From CAZKXX01 sp964556705 (GTDB lineage Bacteria > Acidobacteriota > Terriglobia > UBA7540): 27,311 bases of DNA. Of the stretch, positions 8,245 through 17,743 are shown in pieces; the stretch's first letter is position 1; the number at the start of each line of letters is the position of its first letter. Both the position numbers and the translations under genes were made by a program. The DNA is taken from contig CAZKXX010000046.1 of NCBI GenBank assembly GCA_964556705.1, positions 1 through 27,311 of the forward strand, read 5' to 3'. The notes beneath the pieces were generated by a model. That model searched no databases and was not told the origin of the DNA. It was given only the letters and a program-made list of their open reading frames with translations.

Positions 8245-8508
8245 TTAGTTCGCCGAAGGAACCAGGATGTGGACAAAGCGGCCCATGCGTCCTTTGTCCT
8301 CAAACTTCACGACGCCGGCAACCTTCGCGAAAAGCGTGTCGTCCTTGCCGAGGCCGACGTTATCGCCGGGCTTTAAGCGCGTGCCGCGCTGGCGGACGAG
8401 GATCGAGCCGCCGCTCACCAACTGACCGTCGAACCGCTTGACGCCCAGCCGCTGCGAATTGGAATCGCGGCCGTTGCGCGAACTCCCCAGCCCTTTCTTG
8501 TGTGCCAT
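8245..8508 (-). CDS. rpmA: 50S ribosomal protein L27
   Basis: Component of the large subunit whose N-terminal tail reaches the peptidyl transferase centre. It has 87 residues. The start MAHKKGLGSSRNGRDSNSQ is the typical L27 N-terminus, without the cleaved extension seen in Firmicutes, followed by RLGVKRFDGQLVSGGSILVRQRGTR, PGDNVGLGKDDTLFAKV and FEDKGRMGRFVHI. It lies 34 nt downstream of rplU in the standard rplU-rpmA operon. The 145 nt between its stop and obg shows no gene and no convincing terminator. Confidence 0.98.
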   Translation of the reverse strand: MAHKKGLGSSRNGRDSNSQRLGVKRFDGQLVSGGSILVRQRGTRLKPGDNVGLGKDDTLFAKVAGVVKFEDKGRMGRFVHILVPSAN

Positions 8509-8542
8509 GACCGAATCCTCTCAAGCCGGCAAATGGCCGGAG

Positions 8543-8854
8543 CTACGCCGTGACGATTTCCTTGATGAGCACTTCGCTGAAGTCCTGGCGGTGGCCTGTG
8601 GTGCGGCGGTACTGCTTCTTGCGCTTGTACTTCAGGACGCGCACCCTGGGAGCGCGGTCGTTGCGCACGATGACGCCCTTCACCTTGGCGTTTTCAACCA
8701 GCGGCGCGCCCACCGTCAGTTCCTTCGAGCGCACGGCATAAACGTGATTGAACTCGACGCGCGAGCCTTTCTCGCCCGGAAGCTTTTCGACACGCACCAC
8801 GTCCCCCGGAGAAACTTTGTACTCTTTACCACCTGTGCGGAAGATTGCGTACAT
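8543..8854 (-). CDS. rplU: 50S ribosomal protein L21
   Basis: Large-subunit protein that binds 23S rRNA. It has 103 residues, the normal length. It begins MYAIFRTGGKEYKVSPGDVVRVEKL and contains the Lys/Arg-rich RNA-binding stretch VLKYKRKKQYRRTTGHRQ that is diagnostic for L21. GAGG lies 7 nt upstream of the ATG at 8854. A near-consensus promoter at 8889-8918 places the transcript start about 28 nt upstream, so this is probably the first gene of the long minus-strand transcription unit. Confidence 0.98.
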   Translation of the reverse strand: MYAIFRTGGKEYKVSPGDVVRVEKLPGEKGSRVEFNHVYAVRSKELTVGAPLVENAKVKGVIVRNDRAPRVRVLKYKRKKQYRRTTGHRQDFSEVLIKEIVTA

Positions 8855-8888
8855 TCACCAGCCTCAGACGGGAGAACCCGAATCTCAA

Positions 8889-8918
8889 ATTATAACGGCA
8901 GTGTTCCTGAACTGTCAA
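8889..8918 (-). promoter_or_regulatory. Sigma-70-type promoter of the rplU operon
   Basis: On the minus strand a perfect -35 box TTGACA (8918-8913) and a perfect -10 box TATAAT (8894-8889) are separated by 18 nt. The predicted start point is near 8882, about 28 nt upstream of the rplU ATG. Both boxes match consensus, which suits a ribosomal-protein operon. Confidence 0.88.
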
Positions 8919-8976
8919 TCAGAACCCCATCTTCCGCGACACGAAAAGGCGGCTCAAGTCTCATCAGAACAATAGG

Positions 8977-10227
8977 TTACGCGGCGTTCGGCCTCGCCCC
9001 GCTCAGCACTTCTCTCAGCCGCCTCGCGACGACGCTTTCTTCGCCTGGCATCAGCATCCACGGTGAAATACTGACGCCGGGCCGGTCTTCGCCCGCAAGG
9101 CAAACGATGCTAGGCTCGCCCTCTTCCAGTTGTCTCGCGCACTCCTGTTTGGTCATTCCTAACGCAGCTTCGTCCCAACTGACGTTGAGGTGAGGAACGT
9201 GGTTGGCGATTTCGGGAACGAACCGGCTGGTCTGGACGCCGGGAACCGACCGCGCGGCGCGTTCGATCACTTCAAGTCGCCGTTCCCACATCTTCCATTC
9301 GGCGCTGTGGTCGAGCGCCAGGTAGCGCTTGAGCGCCACGTACATGCCGACGATTTCTTCCTTTCCAACTTTCATCGGCCGCCCGATGGCGTCTTCGTGG
9401 GGATTGTTGTTCAAGCGCGCAGCTTCGATCAGGTCGCGCCGGCCGAGCAGCAGTCCCGCGCACTGCGGCCCGCGCAGTCCTTTGCCGCCGCTGAAGGCCA
9501 CGAGATCGAAGCCCATTCTGTTGTAGTCGCTCAGATGCGAGGGTGGGGGAACGTCGGCGGCCGCGTCGTTGAACGTCGGGACGCCGCGGCGCTTTCCCAC
9601 TTCCACCCATTCCTCCAGCCCGATTCGGCCCTGGTTCTGGGCCAGGTTCAGGAAAAACATCATCGCCGTCCGCTCGTTGATGGCCCGGTCGAGTTCCTCC
9701 CGCGTTTCCACAACGACCAGCCGCACGCCACAGTTGCGAATGGCGTGGTCGAAAGGGTTTCTATGAGATTTTTGCAGAATGACTTCGTTCTTCATGCCCT
9801 CCGTGTCCGGAAGGCGCAGGATTTTCTCAGCATCCTTGCCCGTGATGCACGCCGCCGTGCCGAGGACGATGGCTCCTGCGGCGCCCGAGGTGACCATTGC
9901 TGACTCGACACCGAGCATCTTCGAAATTTCGCTCCCCACGGCGTCCTGCAATTCTTCCAGGACGACGTAATGCTCGGCGGCTTCCGCCATCGCTTCGGAC
10001 ACTTCCGGCGGCAGCAGGGATCCGGTCAGGTACGTGTAGGTACCCTTGGCGTTGATACGCGTGCGCACGCCGAGTTGCGCGTAAATGTGGTCTTTGCGTC
10101 GTGGCCTGCGGACCTGACTCGATGCGGCCTGCGACGGTGCCGCCGGCAACCAGCCGGAGACCAGGGACGCGAGACCTCCAGCGAGGAGCAATTGCCGCCG
10201 CGACGCGGAAAGGAGGGAAGACAACAT
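8977..10227 (-). CDS. Tat-exported SelA-like PLP-dependent enzyme
   Basis: 416 residues. Residues 1-35 look like a twin-arginine signal (SRRQLLLAGG, hydrophobic core, then AAPSQA). The mature part is a fold-type I PLP enzyme of the SelA / D-glucosaminate-6-phosphate ammonia-lyase group: NAKGTYTYLTGS, a VTSGAAGAIVLGTAACITG region, FNDAAADVPP, the Schiff-base lysine K249 in SGGKGLRGPQ, and GRPMKVGKEEIVGM. True SelA is cytoplasmic and larger, and no sel genes are nearby, so a selenium role is unlikely. The start is firm: GGAGG lies 6 nt before the ATG. It follows two half-size EamA-type membrane proteins by 26 nt and may be co-transcribed with them. The substrate is unknown; an amino sugar acid or amino acid is a guess from the family. 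Confidence 0.85.
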   Translation of the reverse strand: MLSSLLSASRRQLLLAGGLASLVSGWLPAAPSQAASSQVRRPRRKDHIYAQLGVRTRINAKGTYTYLTGSLLPPEVSEAMAEAAEHYVVLEELQDAVGSEISKMLGVESAMVTSGAAGAIVLGTAACITGKDAEKILRLPDTEGMKNEVILQKSHRNPFDHAIRNCGVRLVVVETREELDRAINERTAMMFFLNLAQNQGRIGLEEWVEVGKRRGVPTFNDAAADVPPPSHLSDYNRMGFDLVAFSGGKGLRGPQCAGLLLGRRDLIEAARLNNNPHEDAIGRPMKVGKEEIVGMYVALKRYLALDHSAEWKMWERRLEVIERAARSVPGVQTSRFVPEIANHVPHLNVSWDEAALGMTKQECARQLEEGEPSIVCLAGEDRPGVSISPWMLMPGEESVVARRLREVLSGARPNAA

Positions 10228-10253
10228 CGGTCACCTCCGGGACAGGGAGGATT

Positions 10254-10670
10254 TCAGGAAGAGAGTAGCACGACAGCGACGAGCGCGCAGAGGACTCCGA
10301 CGCCCTGCACGAGCGAGACGGATTCGTTCAGGACGAGCGGGGCGGCGATGACGACGACGAGCGGATAGAGGGCTGTGAATGGCGCGACGATGGAGGCTTT
10401 GCCGCCGCTGCGCATGGCAGCGAGCAGCGCCCAGGCTCCGAGCGCGTTCAGGACGCCGCTGGCCAGGCCCCAGAGAATGCTCCGCAAGGAATAGTCGAGC
10501 AGTCGGCTTCCGGGAATGAGCCAGGGCAGCAGGACCATGAAGCCGACCGCGAGCCAGATCATCGCGGAATCGGCGGGCAGGTGATTCGTCGAGAGCTTCT
10601 GGAGCAGACCCACCAGTCCCCAGGCGAACAGCACCAGAACGGCCAGCCAGAACCAGGCGGGGAGAGGCAT
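10254..10670 (-). CDS. Half-size EamA/DMT-family membrane protein (second of a pair)
   Basis: 138 residues, almost entirely hydrophobic, with about five predicted membrane segments (AWFWLAVLVLFAWGL, MIWLAVGFMVLLPWL, LWGLASGVLNALGAWALLA, VAPFTALYPLVVVIAAPLV, GVGVLCALVAVVLL). The conserved RSGGKASIVAPFTALYP loop marks it as one EamA domain of the drug/metabolite transporter superfamily; full-size members carry two such domains. The ATG at 10670 begins 8 nt after the stop of the paired gene, with GGAGG spanning the end of that gene. It is likely to act with its neighbour as a two-subunit carrier in the inner membrane (inference). The substrate is unknown. Confidence 0.85.
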   Translation of the reverse strand: MPLPAWFWLAVLVLFAWGLVGLLQKLSTNHLPADSAMIWLAVGFMVLLPWLIPGSRLLDYSLRSILWGLASGVLNALGAWALLAAMRSGGKASIVAPFTALYPLVVVIAAPLVLNESVSLVQGVGVLCALVAVVLLSS

Positions 10671-10678
10671 GGTTCCCG

Positions 10679-11119
10679 TCAAACCTCCAGGGACAGGATG
10701 ACGATGGCGACTGCGGCGAAGGCCAAACCGAGATACTGCTTTTCCGTCAACCGCTCGCGCAGGATAAGTACGGCGAGCGCTACGGTCACCATCGGATAGA
10801 GCGCCGTCGCAGACGTAATGACGGAAGTATTCCCACCCGTGCGATAGGCGGCGAAAAGCGCCAGGCCGCCGATACCGGAAAATATCCCGTTCGTAACTCC
10901 GTAGAAAATCCCGCGATAACTCTTTTCGAGCCGAAAGCGCTTCGCCGCCAGCAGCGCCGCGGCGACGGGAACTGCGCCGAGGGTGAACAGGATCTGCATG
11001 GACTGGGCGGGAATTTCCGTCGAGCCGAGTTTGGAGAGCAGCGCCCAGCCGCCCCAGCAGAGGACGCAGAGGATCGAATACCACAACCACTTCGCTTTGA
11101 GCGTTCCGAGACCTGACAT
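10679..11119 (-). CDS. Half-size EamA/DMT-family membrane protein (first of a pair)
   Basis: 146 residues with about five predicted membrane segments. Its YRTGGNTSVITSATALYPMV region aligns by eye with the matching loop of the downstream gene, so the two are paralogous EamA domains encoded separately. Positive charge is strong at the N-terminus (KAK) and in the second loop (KRFRLEKSYR), which suggests the N-terminus faces the cytoplasm. I chose the ATG at 11119; an ATG at 11149 overlaps a TATAAT sequence and is less likely. It is divergent from the aldehyde dehydrogenase gene. Transport of a small metabolite is likely from the family; the substrate is not evident. Confidence 0.83.
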   Translation of the reverse strand: MSGLGTLKAKWLWYSILCVLCWGGWALLSKLGSTEIPAQSMQILFTLGAVPVAAALLAAKRFRLEKSYRGIFYGVTNGIFSGIGGLALFAAYRTGGNTSVITSATALYPMVTVALAVLILRERLTEKQYLGLAFAAVAIVILSLEV

Positions 11120-11147
11120 GGGATTCGCACCGCCGGAGAAGTCCGGC

Positions 11148-11153
11148 ATTATA
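11148..11153 (-). promoter_or_regulatory. Possible -10 box for the EamA pair / SelA-like operon
   Basis: A perfect TATAAT on the minus strand (11153-11148) lies about 30 nt upstream of the chosen ATG. No good TTGACA-like -35 box is found at 16-18 nt spacing, so this is only a candidate. Confidence 0.4.
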
Positions 11154-11182
11154 GCTTTTTCGCGGTGGGTAGAGGACTTTTT

Positions 11183-11205
11183 GCCGCGCTGAGGTCCAGC
11201 GCGGC
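11183..11205. other. Perfect 9-bp hairpin between two divergent genes
   Basis: GCCGCGCTG (11183-11191) and CAGCGCGGC (11197-11205) flank a 5-nt loop. It lies upstream of both divergent transcripts, so it cannot be a normal terminator for either unless one starts farther upstream. Operator, leader hairpin or dispersed repeat are possible roles; none is shown by the sequence. Confidence 0.5.
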
Positions 11206-11264
11206 TTGCTCTCCGCCGACTGCAACGGTAATCTCCCGTTGACTGTCTCAAGAGAGGCAAGGCG

Positions 11265-12695
11265 ATGAGGGAGCCGCTGAGCGTTGGACTCTTTCTGAAC
11301 GGGCGCTGGGTCGAGGAGGGAACTCGGCAGGAGATTCGCGCCCCGGGCGACGGCCGCGTTGTGGGAACGGTTCATCGCGGAAACTCCGCGCACGCGGAGG
11401 CGGCCGTGCACGCGGCCGTCACGGCCTTCGAAAAAACTCGCAAGCTGGCCTCACATGAACGCCGGCGCGTCCTGCGATTTATTTCGGACCGCATCGCCTC
11501 GCAGCGAGAGGAGATCGCCCGAATTCTCGCGCTCGAAGCTGGAAAGCCCCTCAAACTGGCGCGCGCCGAGGTGGACCGCGCGGCTTTCACCTTTGCCAGC
11601 GCGGCAGAAGAAGCCACGCGGATTTCCGGCGAGTTTCTTCCTCTCGACGCGCAGCCCGCCGCGGCGGGGCGGTGGGGCATTGTGCGGAGGTTTCCTGTCG
11701 GAGCAGTGCTTTCGATTACACCGTTCAACTTTCCGCTCAATTTGGTCGCGCACAAGGTGGCGCCGGCGATTGCGGCCGGCTGCACGCTTGTCCACAAACC
11801 GCCGCCGCAGGCGCCGCTCTGCTCGCACATCCTTGCCAGGATCGTTGAAGAATCGGGCTGGCCGGCGGGCGCGCTGAACGTTCTGCCGCTCGCGAACGAA
11901 GACGCCGAACGGCTGGTTTCGGACGACCGCCTGAAAGTGCTCTCGTTTACGGGCAGCGCCGCGGTGGGATGGATGCTGAAGCAAAAGGCGGGGAAGAAGC
12001 GCGTGCTGCTGGAGCTGGGAGGCAACGCCGCCGTCATCGTGCACCGCGACGCCGACCTGCCTTTCGCCGCCGAACGCTGCGCGGTGGGCGGGTTTACGTA
12101 CGCCGGGCAGACCTGCATTTCCGTGCAGCGCGTGTTCGTCGAGCGGAGCGTTTACGAGAGTTTCGTCGGGGACTTTCTCGCGCGCGTCCGAAGGCTAAAG
12201 GTCGGCGGCGTGCTTGACGAGACCACCGACGTCGGGCCGATGATTACGGAGGCCGCGGCGATTCGCGCCGTCGAGTGGATTGAAGAAGCGGCGTCCGGCG
12301 GCGCGCGGCTCCTTTGCGGCGGCAAGCGGCAAGGCGCGGTGGTCGAGCCCACCGTGCTCACCTCGACGCGCCCCGAGCAGCGCGTGAATTGCGAAGAAGT
12401 TTTCGCGCCCGTCGTGACCGTCGAGCTTTACGACGACTTTGAGGACGCTCTCCGTCTTGTCAATGAATCGCGCTATGGGCTCCAAACCGGCTTGTTCACG
12501 CGCGACGCGAAGCTGATCTTTCAGGCATACGAAGAGCTCGAAGTCGGCGCCGTCATCGTCAACGACTCGCCGACCTTTCGGATCGACCACATGCCTTACG
12601 GCGGCGTAAAGGATTCCGGGCTCGGCCGCGAGGGCGTGCGCTACGCCATCGAAGAGATGACCGAGCGGAAGCTGCTGGTTTTGAACCTGCTTTGA
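11265..12695 (+). CDS. Aldehyde dehydrogenase family protein (NAD(P)-dependent)
   Basis: 476 residues, a normal ALDH size. Catalytic residues are visible: the Asn of SITPFNFPLN, the cofactor-site Lys of VHKPPPQAP, the FTGSAAVG nucleotide loop, the general base E250 in LLELGGN and the nucleophile C284 in YAGQTCISVQR. The two lie 34 residues apart, as in the family. A C-terminal PYGGVKDSGLGREG follows. GAGAGG lies 7 nt before the ATG. It resembles the succinate-semialdehyde / lactaldehyde / glyceraldehyde dehydrogenase branch, but the substrate cannot be fixed from sequence. It is divergent to the EamA/SelA-like genes and followed 17 nt later by an exported glycosidase, so oxidation of a sugar-derived aldehyde is a reasonable guess. 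Confidence 0.92.
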   Translation: MREPLSVGLFLNGRWVEEGTRQEIRAPGDGRVVGTVHRGNSAHAEAAVHAAVTAFEKTRKLASHERRRVLRFISDRIASQREEIARILALEAGKPLKLARAEVDRAAFTFASAAEEATRISGEFLPLDAQPAAAGRWGIVRRFPVGAVLSITPFNFPLNLVAHKVAPAIAAGCTLVHKPPPQAPLCSHILARIVEESGWPAGALNVLPLANEDAERLVSDDRLKVLSFTGSAAVGWMLKQKAGKKRVLLELGGNAAVIVHRDADLPFAAERCAVGGFTYAGQTCISVQRVFVERSVYESFVGDFLARVRRLKVGGVLDETTDVGPMITEAAAIRAVEWIEEAASGGARLLCGGKRQGAVVEPTVLTSTRPEQRVNCEEVFAPVVTVELYDDFEDALRLVNESRYGLQTGLFTRDAKLIFQAYEELEVGAVIVNDSPTFRIDHMPYGGVKDSGLGREGVRYAIEEMTERKLLVLNLL

Positions 12696-12712
12696 AATTC
12701 GAGGAGGCAACA

Positions 12713-14155
12713 ATGACTTCGATAGCGAAGGATCGGAAGACCGTTTATTCAGTGCCGTGGATTCTTGCTCTGTTTCTTCTTGCCTCGGCCTCCGGGTTGG
12801 CGGCGCAAAGAGGGCGGGATCCCGGCCCTTCCTGGGATTTCCGTCACGGCGATCTGAAGGTTTCCGAGAACCGCCGTTATCTCGTCCACGCTGACGGCAC
12901 GCCGTTTTTCTACCTCGGCGACACGGCGTGGGAACTCTTCCACCGCCTGAACCGCGAGGAAACCGAGCGATACCTCGAAAACCGCCGCCGGAAGCGCTTC
13001 ACGGTGATTCAGGCGGTGGTGCTCGCCGAACTCGACGGGCTCAACACGCCCAACGCCTACGGCGAGCGGCCCCTTCACGACAATGATCCGACGCGGCCCA
13101 ACGAAGCCTACTTCCAGCACGTGGACTGGGTGGTGGACCGCGCCACCGAGAAGGGCCTGTACATCGGCATGCTCCCGACCTGGGGCGATAAGGTCGTCCT
13201 GGAACGCTGGGGAAAAGGGCCGATCGTGTTCACTCCCTCGAACGCGCGCACTTACGGGCGGTTTCTCGCGGCGCGTTACAAGGACCGGCCCAACATCATC
13301 TGGATTCTGGGCGGGGACCGGAACGGCGAGGGCTATGAAGAGGTCTGGCGCGCCATGGCCGCGGGGCTCCGCGAAGGCGACGGCGGGCGTCACCTGATCA
13401 CCTATCATCCCAGAGGACAGCATTCGTCGTCGGAGTGGTTCCATGAAGACGCATGGCTTGATTTCAACATGCTGCAATCGGGCCACGGCCACGGCAGTTT
13501 CGCAAATTGGAAGCGAATTCAGGCGGACTACGAGCGCACTCCGGTCAAACCCTGCATGGACGGCGAACCCGCGTATGAGGACATTCCCGTCGCATTCGAG
13601 CCGAAGAAGGGATGGGTGGAGGCGCCCGAAGTCCGGCGTTCCGCCTACTGGGCGCTCTTCGCCGGCGCGCACGGCCACACCTACGGGACGAATCCCGTCT
13701 GGCAGATGTACGACGAAGGGCGCGAGCCGCAGCTCCACGCGCGTCGGCCCTGGCATGAAGCCCTCAACCTTCCTGGCGGAGGACAGATGCAGTTCGCTCG
13801 CGCGCTCGTCACGTCGCGTCCCATGCTCTCGCGCGTCCCCGACCAATCCCTCATCGCCGAAGGCCAGGGCGAGGACGACGACCACATCCAGGCCGCGCGA
13901 GGCGACGGCTACGCGTTTCTCTATCTCCCGACCGGCAAGCCTGTGACCGTGGCGCTCGGGAAAATTTCGGGAAGGAAGATCAAAGCCTGGTGGTACGACC
14001 CGCGGACGGGAAAAGCCCGGTCGGCGAGAACGTTCGTGAACACCGGGACGCGGCGATTCGTTCCGCCGGGAAAGCCCGGAAGAGGCAACGACTGGGTTCT
14101 GGTCCTCGACGACGCCGGCAAGAGGTTTCCACAGCCCGGCCGGGGAATGAATTAG
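12713..14155 (+). CDS. Exported GH140/DUF4038-type glycoside hydrolase with C-terminal collagen-binding-like domain
   Basis: 480 residues. A Sec signal peptide is visible (VPWILALFLLASASGLAAQ). The (beta/alpha)8-type DUF4038 (apiosidase-like) domain includes ENRRYLVHADGTPFFYLGDTAWELFHRL, the IWILGGDRNG strand with D202 and the CMDGEPAYE strand with E285; these two acids are the likely catalytic pair by comparison with GH140. A C-terminal beta domain (from about residue 385, with KIKAWWYDPRTGKA and DWVLVLDD) matches the collagen-binding-like domain usually paired with DUF4038. GAGGAGG lies 5 nt before the ATG. Family members cleave apiose-containing pectin side chains, but many DUF4038 proteins are untested, so the exact sugar is open. 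It acts outside the cytoplasm and is followed at 17 nt by an exported hydrolase. Confidence 0.88.
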   Translation: MTSIAKDRKTVYSVPWILALFLLASASGLAAQRGRDPGPSWDFRHGDLKVSENRRYLVHADGTPFFYLGDTAWELFHRLNREETERYLENRRRKRFTVIQAVVLAELDGLNTPNAYGERPLHDNDPTRPNEAYFQHVDWVVDRATEKGLYIGMLPTWGDKVVLERWGKGPIVFTPSNARTYGRFLAARYKDRPNIIWILGGDRNGEGYEEVWRAMAAGLREGDGGRHLITYHPRGQHSSSEWFHEDAWLDFNMLQSGHGHGSFANWKRIQADYERTPVKPCMDGEPAYEDIPVAFEPKKGWVEAPEVRRSAYWALFAGAHGHTYGTNPVWQMYDEGREPQLHARRPWHEALNLPGGGQMQFARALVTSRPMLSRVPDQSLIAEGQGEDDDHIQAARGDGYAFLYLPTGKPVTVALGKISGRKIKAWWYDPRTGKARSARTFVNTGTRRFVPPGKPGRGNDWVLVLDDAGKRFPQPGRGMN

Positions 14156-14172
14156 GTTCGAGGGAAATCGCT

Positions 14173-15075
14173 ATGCTCCTGCGTCAAACTTTCACGTTCC
14201 TCCTGCTGACGACACTCGCCGCCACCGCCTCAAACGCTCAGCAGAAGCCCGCGGAACTCCAAGGCGAGCCGTTGTGGCCGGGCGGCGCGCCAGGCGCCCT
14301 GGGCGAAGAAGATGCGGACAAGCCGGCGATGCTGATTTTTCTCCCGCCGCCGCAGCGCGCGACAGGTGCGGCGGTGGTGGTCCTTCCGGGCGGAGGATAC
14401 CGCTTGCTGGCGATGGACCATGAAGGCCGCCAGATCGCCGCCTGGTTGAATTCCATCGGCCTCGCGGCGTTTGTGGTGAAATATCGTCTCGGCCCGCGCT
14501 ACCGTCATCCCGCGCCCCTGATGGACGCCCAGCGAGCTCTTCGCACCGTTCGCTCTCAGGCGCGAAAATTCCGCGTGCAGCCCGACGAAATCGGTGTCTG
14601 GGGATTTTCCGCCGGAGGGCATCTGGCGGCGACGGCGGCCACGCTTTTCGACGAAGGGAATCCGGACGCACCCGATCCCGTTGATCGCGTCAGTTCGCGC
14701 CCGGACTTCGCGGTGCTGGCTTATCCGGTGATTTCGTTCCTGAGCGAGCACACGCACCGCGGTTCCCGCCAGCACCTGCTCGGCGACAACCCCGACCCGA
14801 AGCTCCTGGAACTGCTTTCGGCCGAGCGACAGGTGACACCGGCAACGCCGCCCACTTTTCTCTTTCACACCGACGAAGATGACGGCGTTCCCCCGGAAAA
14901 CAGCGTGCTGTTCTATCTGGCGCTGCGAAAGATGAAAGTCCCCGCCGAGCTGCACATTTATCAGCGGGGCCGGCACGGCCAGGGGCTCGCGCCGACCGAC
15001 CAGGTGCTTTCCACCTGGGCTGCCCGGCTGGCGGACTGGCTGAAAGCCAGGAGCTGGAAGAGAGCGGGGAATTGA
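14173..15075 (+). CDS. Exported alpha/beta-hydrolase, acetyl-xylan-esterase-like
   Basis: 300 residues. The signal peptide (FTFLLLTTLAATASNAQ) directs export. The hydrolase core shows the oxyanion strand VVVLPGGGYRLLAMDHEG, the nucleophile S146 in GFSAGG, a likely catalytic Asp at 236 or 237 (HTDEDDGVPPEN) and the catalytic H268 in RGRHGQG. This is the BD-FAE/Axe-like family, which removes acetyl or other ester groups from plant polysaccharides. GAGGG lies 8 nt before the ATG. The 17-nt gap after the glycosidase suggests one transcript and a joint role in stripping decorated glycans. The ester substrate is inferred from family and context. The 58 nt to the convergent recG hold no clear terminator. 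Confidence 0.9.
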   Translation: MLLRQTFTFLLLTTLAATASNAQQKPAELQGEPLWPGGAPGALGEEDADKPAMLIFLPPPQRATGAAVVVLPGGGYRLLAMDHEGRQIAAWLNSIGLAAFVVKYRLGPRYRHPAPLMDAQRALRTVRSQARKFRVQPDEIGVWGFSAGGHLAATAATLFDEGNPDAPDPVDRVSSRPDFAVLAYPVISFLSEHTHRGSRQHLLGDNPDPKLLELLSAERQVTPATPPTFLFHTDEDDGVPPENSVLFYLALRKMKVPAELHIYQRGRHGQGLAPTDQVLSTWAARLADWLKARSWKRAGN

Positions 15076-15133
15076 GGTTGCGCCGGCCCGCACCCCGACG
15101 GCGCCGGGAAGTCTTCGACCCGACGGAGCAGAC

Positions 15134-17254
<2,121 letters not shown>

Positions 17255-17271
17255 GGCGCTCGCTGGACTGT

Positions 17272-17277
17272 ATTATA
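17272..17277 (-). promoter_or_regulatory. Possible -10 box of recG
   Basis: A perfect TATAAT on the minus strand (17277-17272) lies 17 nt upstream of the recG ATG. No convincing -35 box is seen. If used, the leader would be only about 10 nt. Confidence 0.45.
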
Positions 17278-17368
17278 TCCGCGCCACCTCTGGCTACCGC
17301 CTGTTCGCACGTTGCCGCGGCGCGACGGTGGATAGTACACTCGCGAGGGGATCGTCCGGACGGAGGGC

Positions 17369-17728
17369 ATGGAAGATTTCTGGAGACCGCTGACGTTTTT
17401 CCTCATCGGCTTTTTCCTGCTGCTTCTCTTGTTCCGGCCGCAGCCGGACCCGAAGCGCGGCGTGCAGGCCGAGATTCCGCCGGAACTCCGCGAGGAGCGC
17501 CGGCAAAAGGCCTCGGCGGTGCGCAAGGCGCGGTGGCTGAAAGCGCTGCTGGCCGTGCTGTTAGGAAATGCAGCGTACCATTTCCTGCTGCCTTCGCTGC
17601 CGGAGCCCATGCGGCACGAGCCTTTCAAAATCGACCTGGGAATCCTCGTCAACCTCTGGTTTTGCCTCTTTGTGTACGGGTTGGTGGAGCTGGGATTGTA
17701 CTTCCGGCGCCGCCGTCGCCGGAGGTAA
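17369..17728 (+). CDS. Small membrane protein with poly-arginine C-terminus, function unknown
   Basis: 119 residues; I do not recognise the family. Three hydrophobic segments are visible: LTFFLIGFFLLLLLF near 8-22, LKALLAVLLGNAAYHFLL near 58-75 and ILVNLWFCLFVYGLVELGLYF near 91-111. A charged middle loop (PELREERRQKASAVRKARW) separates the first two, and the protein ends in seven arginines. With a positive middle loop and tail, the N-terminus is probably outside and the C-terminus inside. GGAGG sits only 2 nt before the ATG, closer than ideal, which lowers confidence a little. It is divergent from recG and ends 15 nt from the convergent bioA stop. The poly-Arg codons form a 7-bp GC hairpin, but with no U-run. 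Confidence 0.68.
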   Translation: MEDFWRPLTFFLIGFFLLLLLFRPQPDPKRGVQAEIPPELREERRQKASAVRKARWLKALLAVLLGNAAYHFLLPSLPEPMRHEPFKIDLGILVNLWFCLFVYGLVELGLYFRRRRRRR

Positions 17729-17743
17729 CCGTGGCGTGACGGG

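Noticed and set aside
8977..10227. Genuine selenocysteine synthase SelA
   Set aside because: The protein has an export signal, is shorter than bacterial SelA, and no selB, selD or tRNA-Sec is visible. It is only SelA-like.
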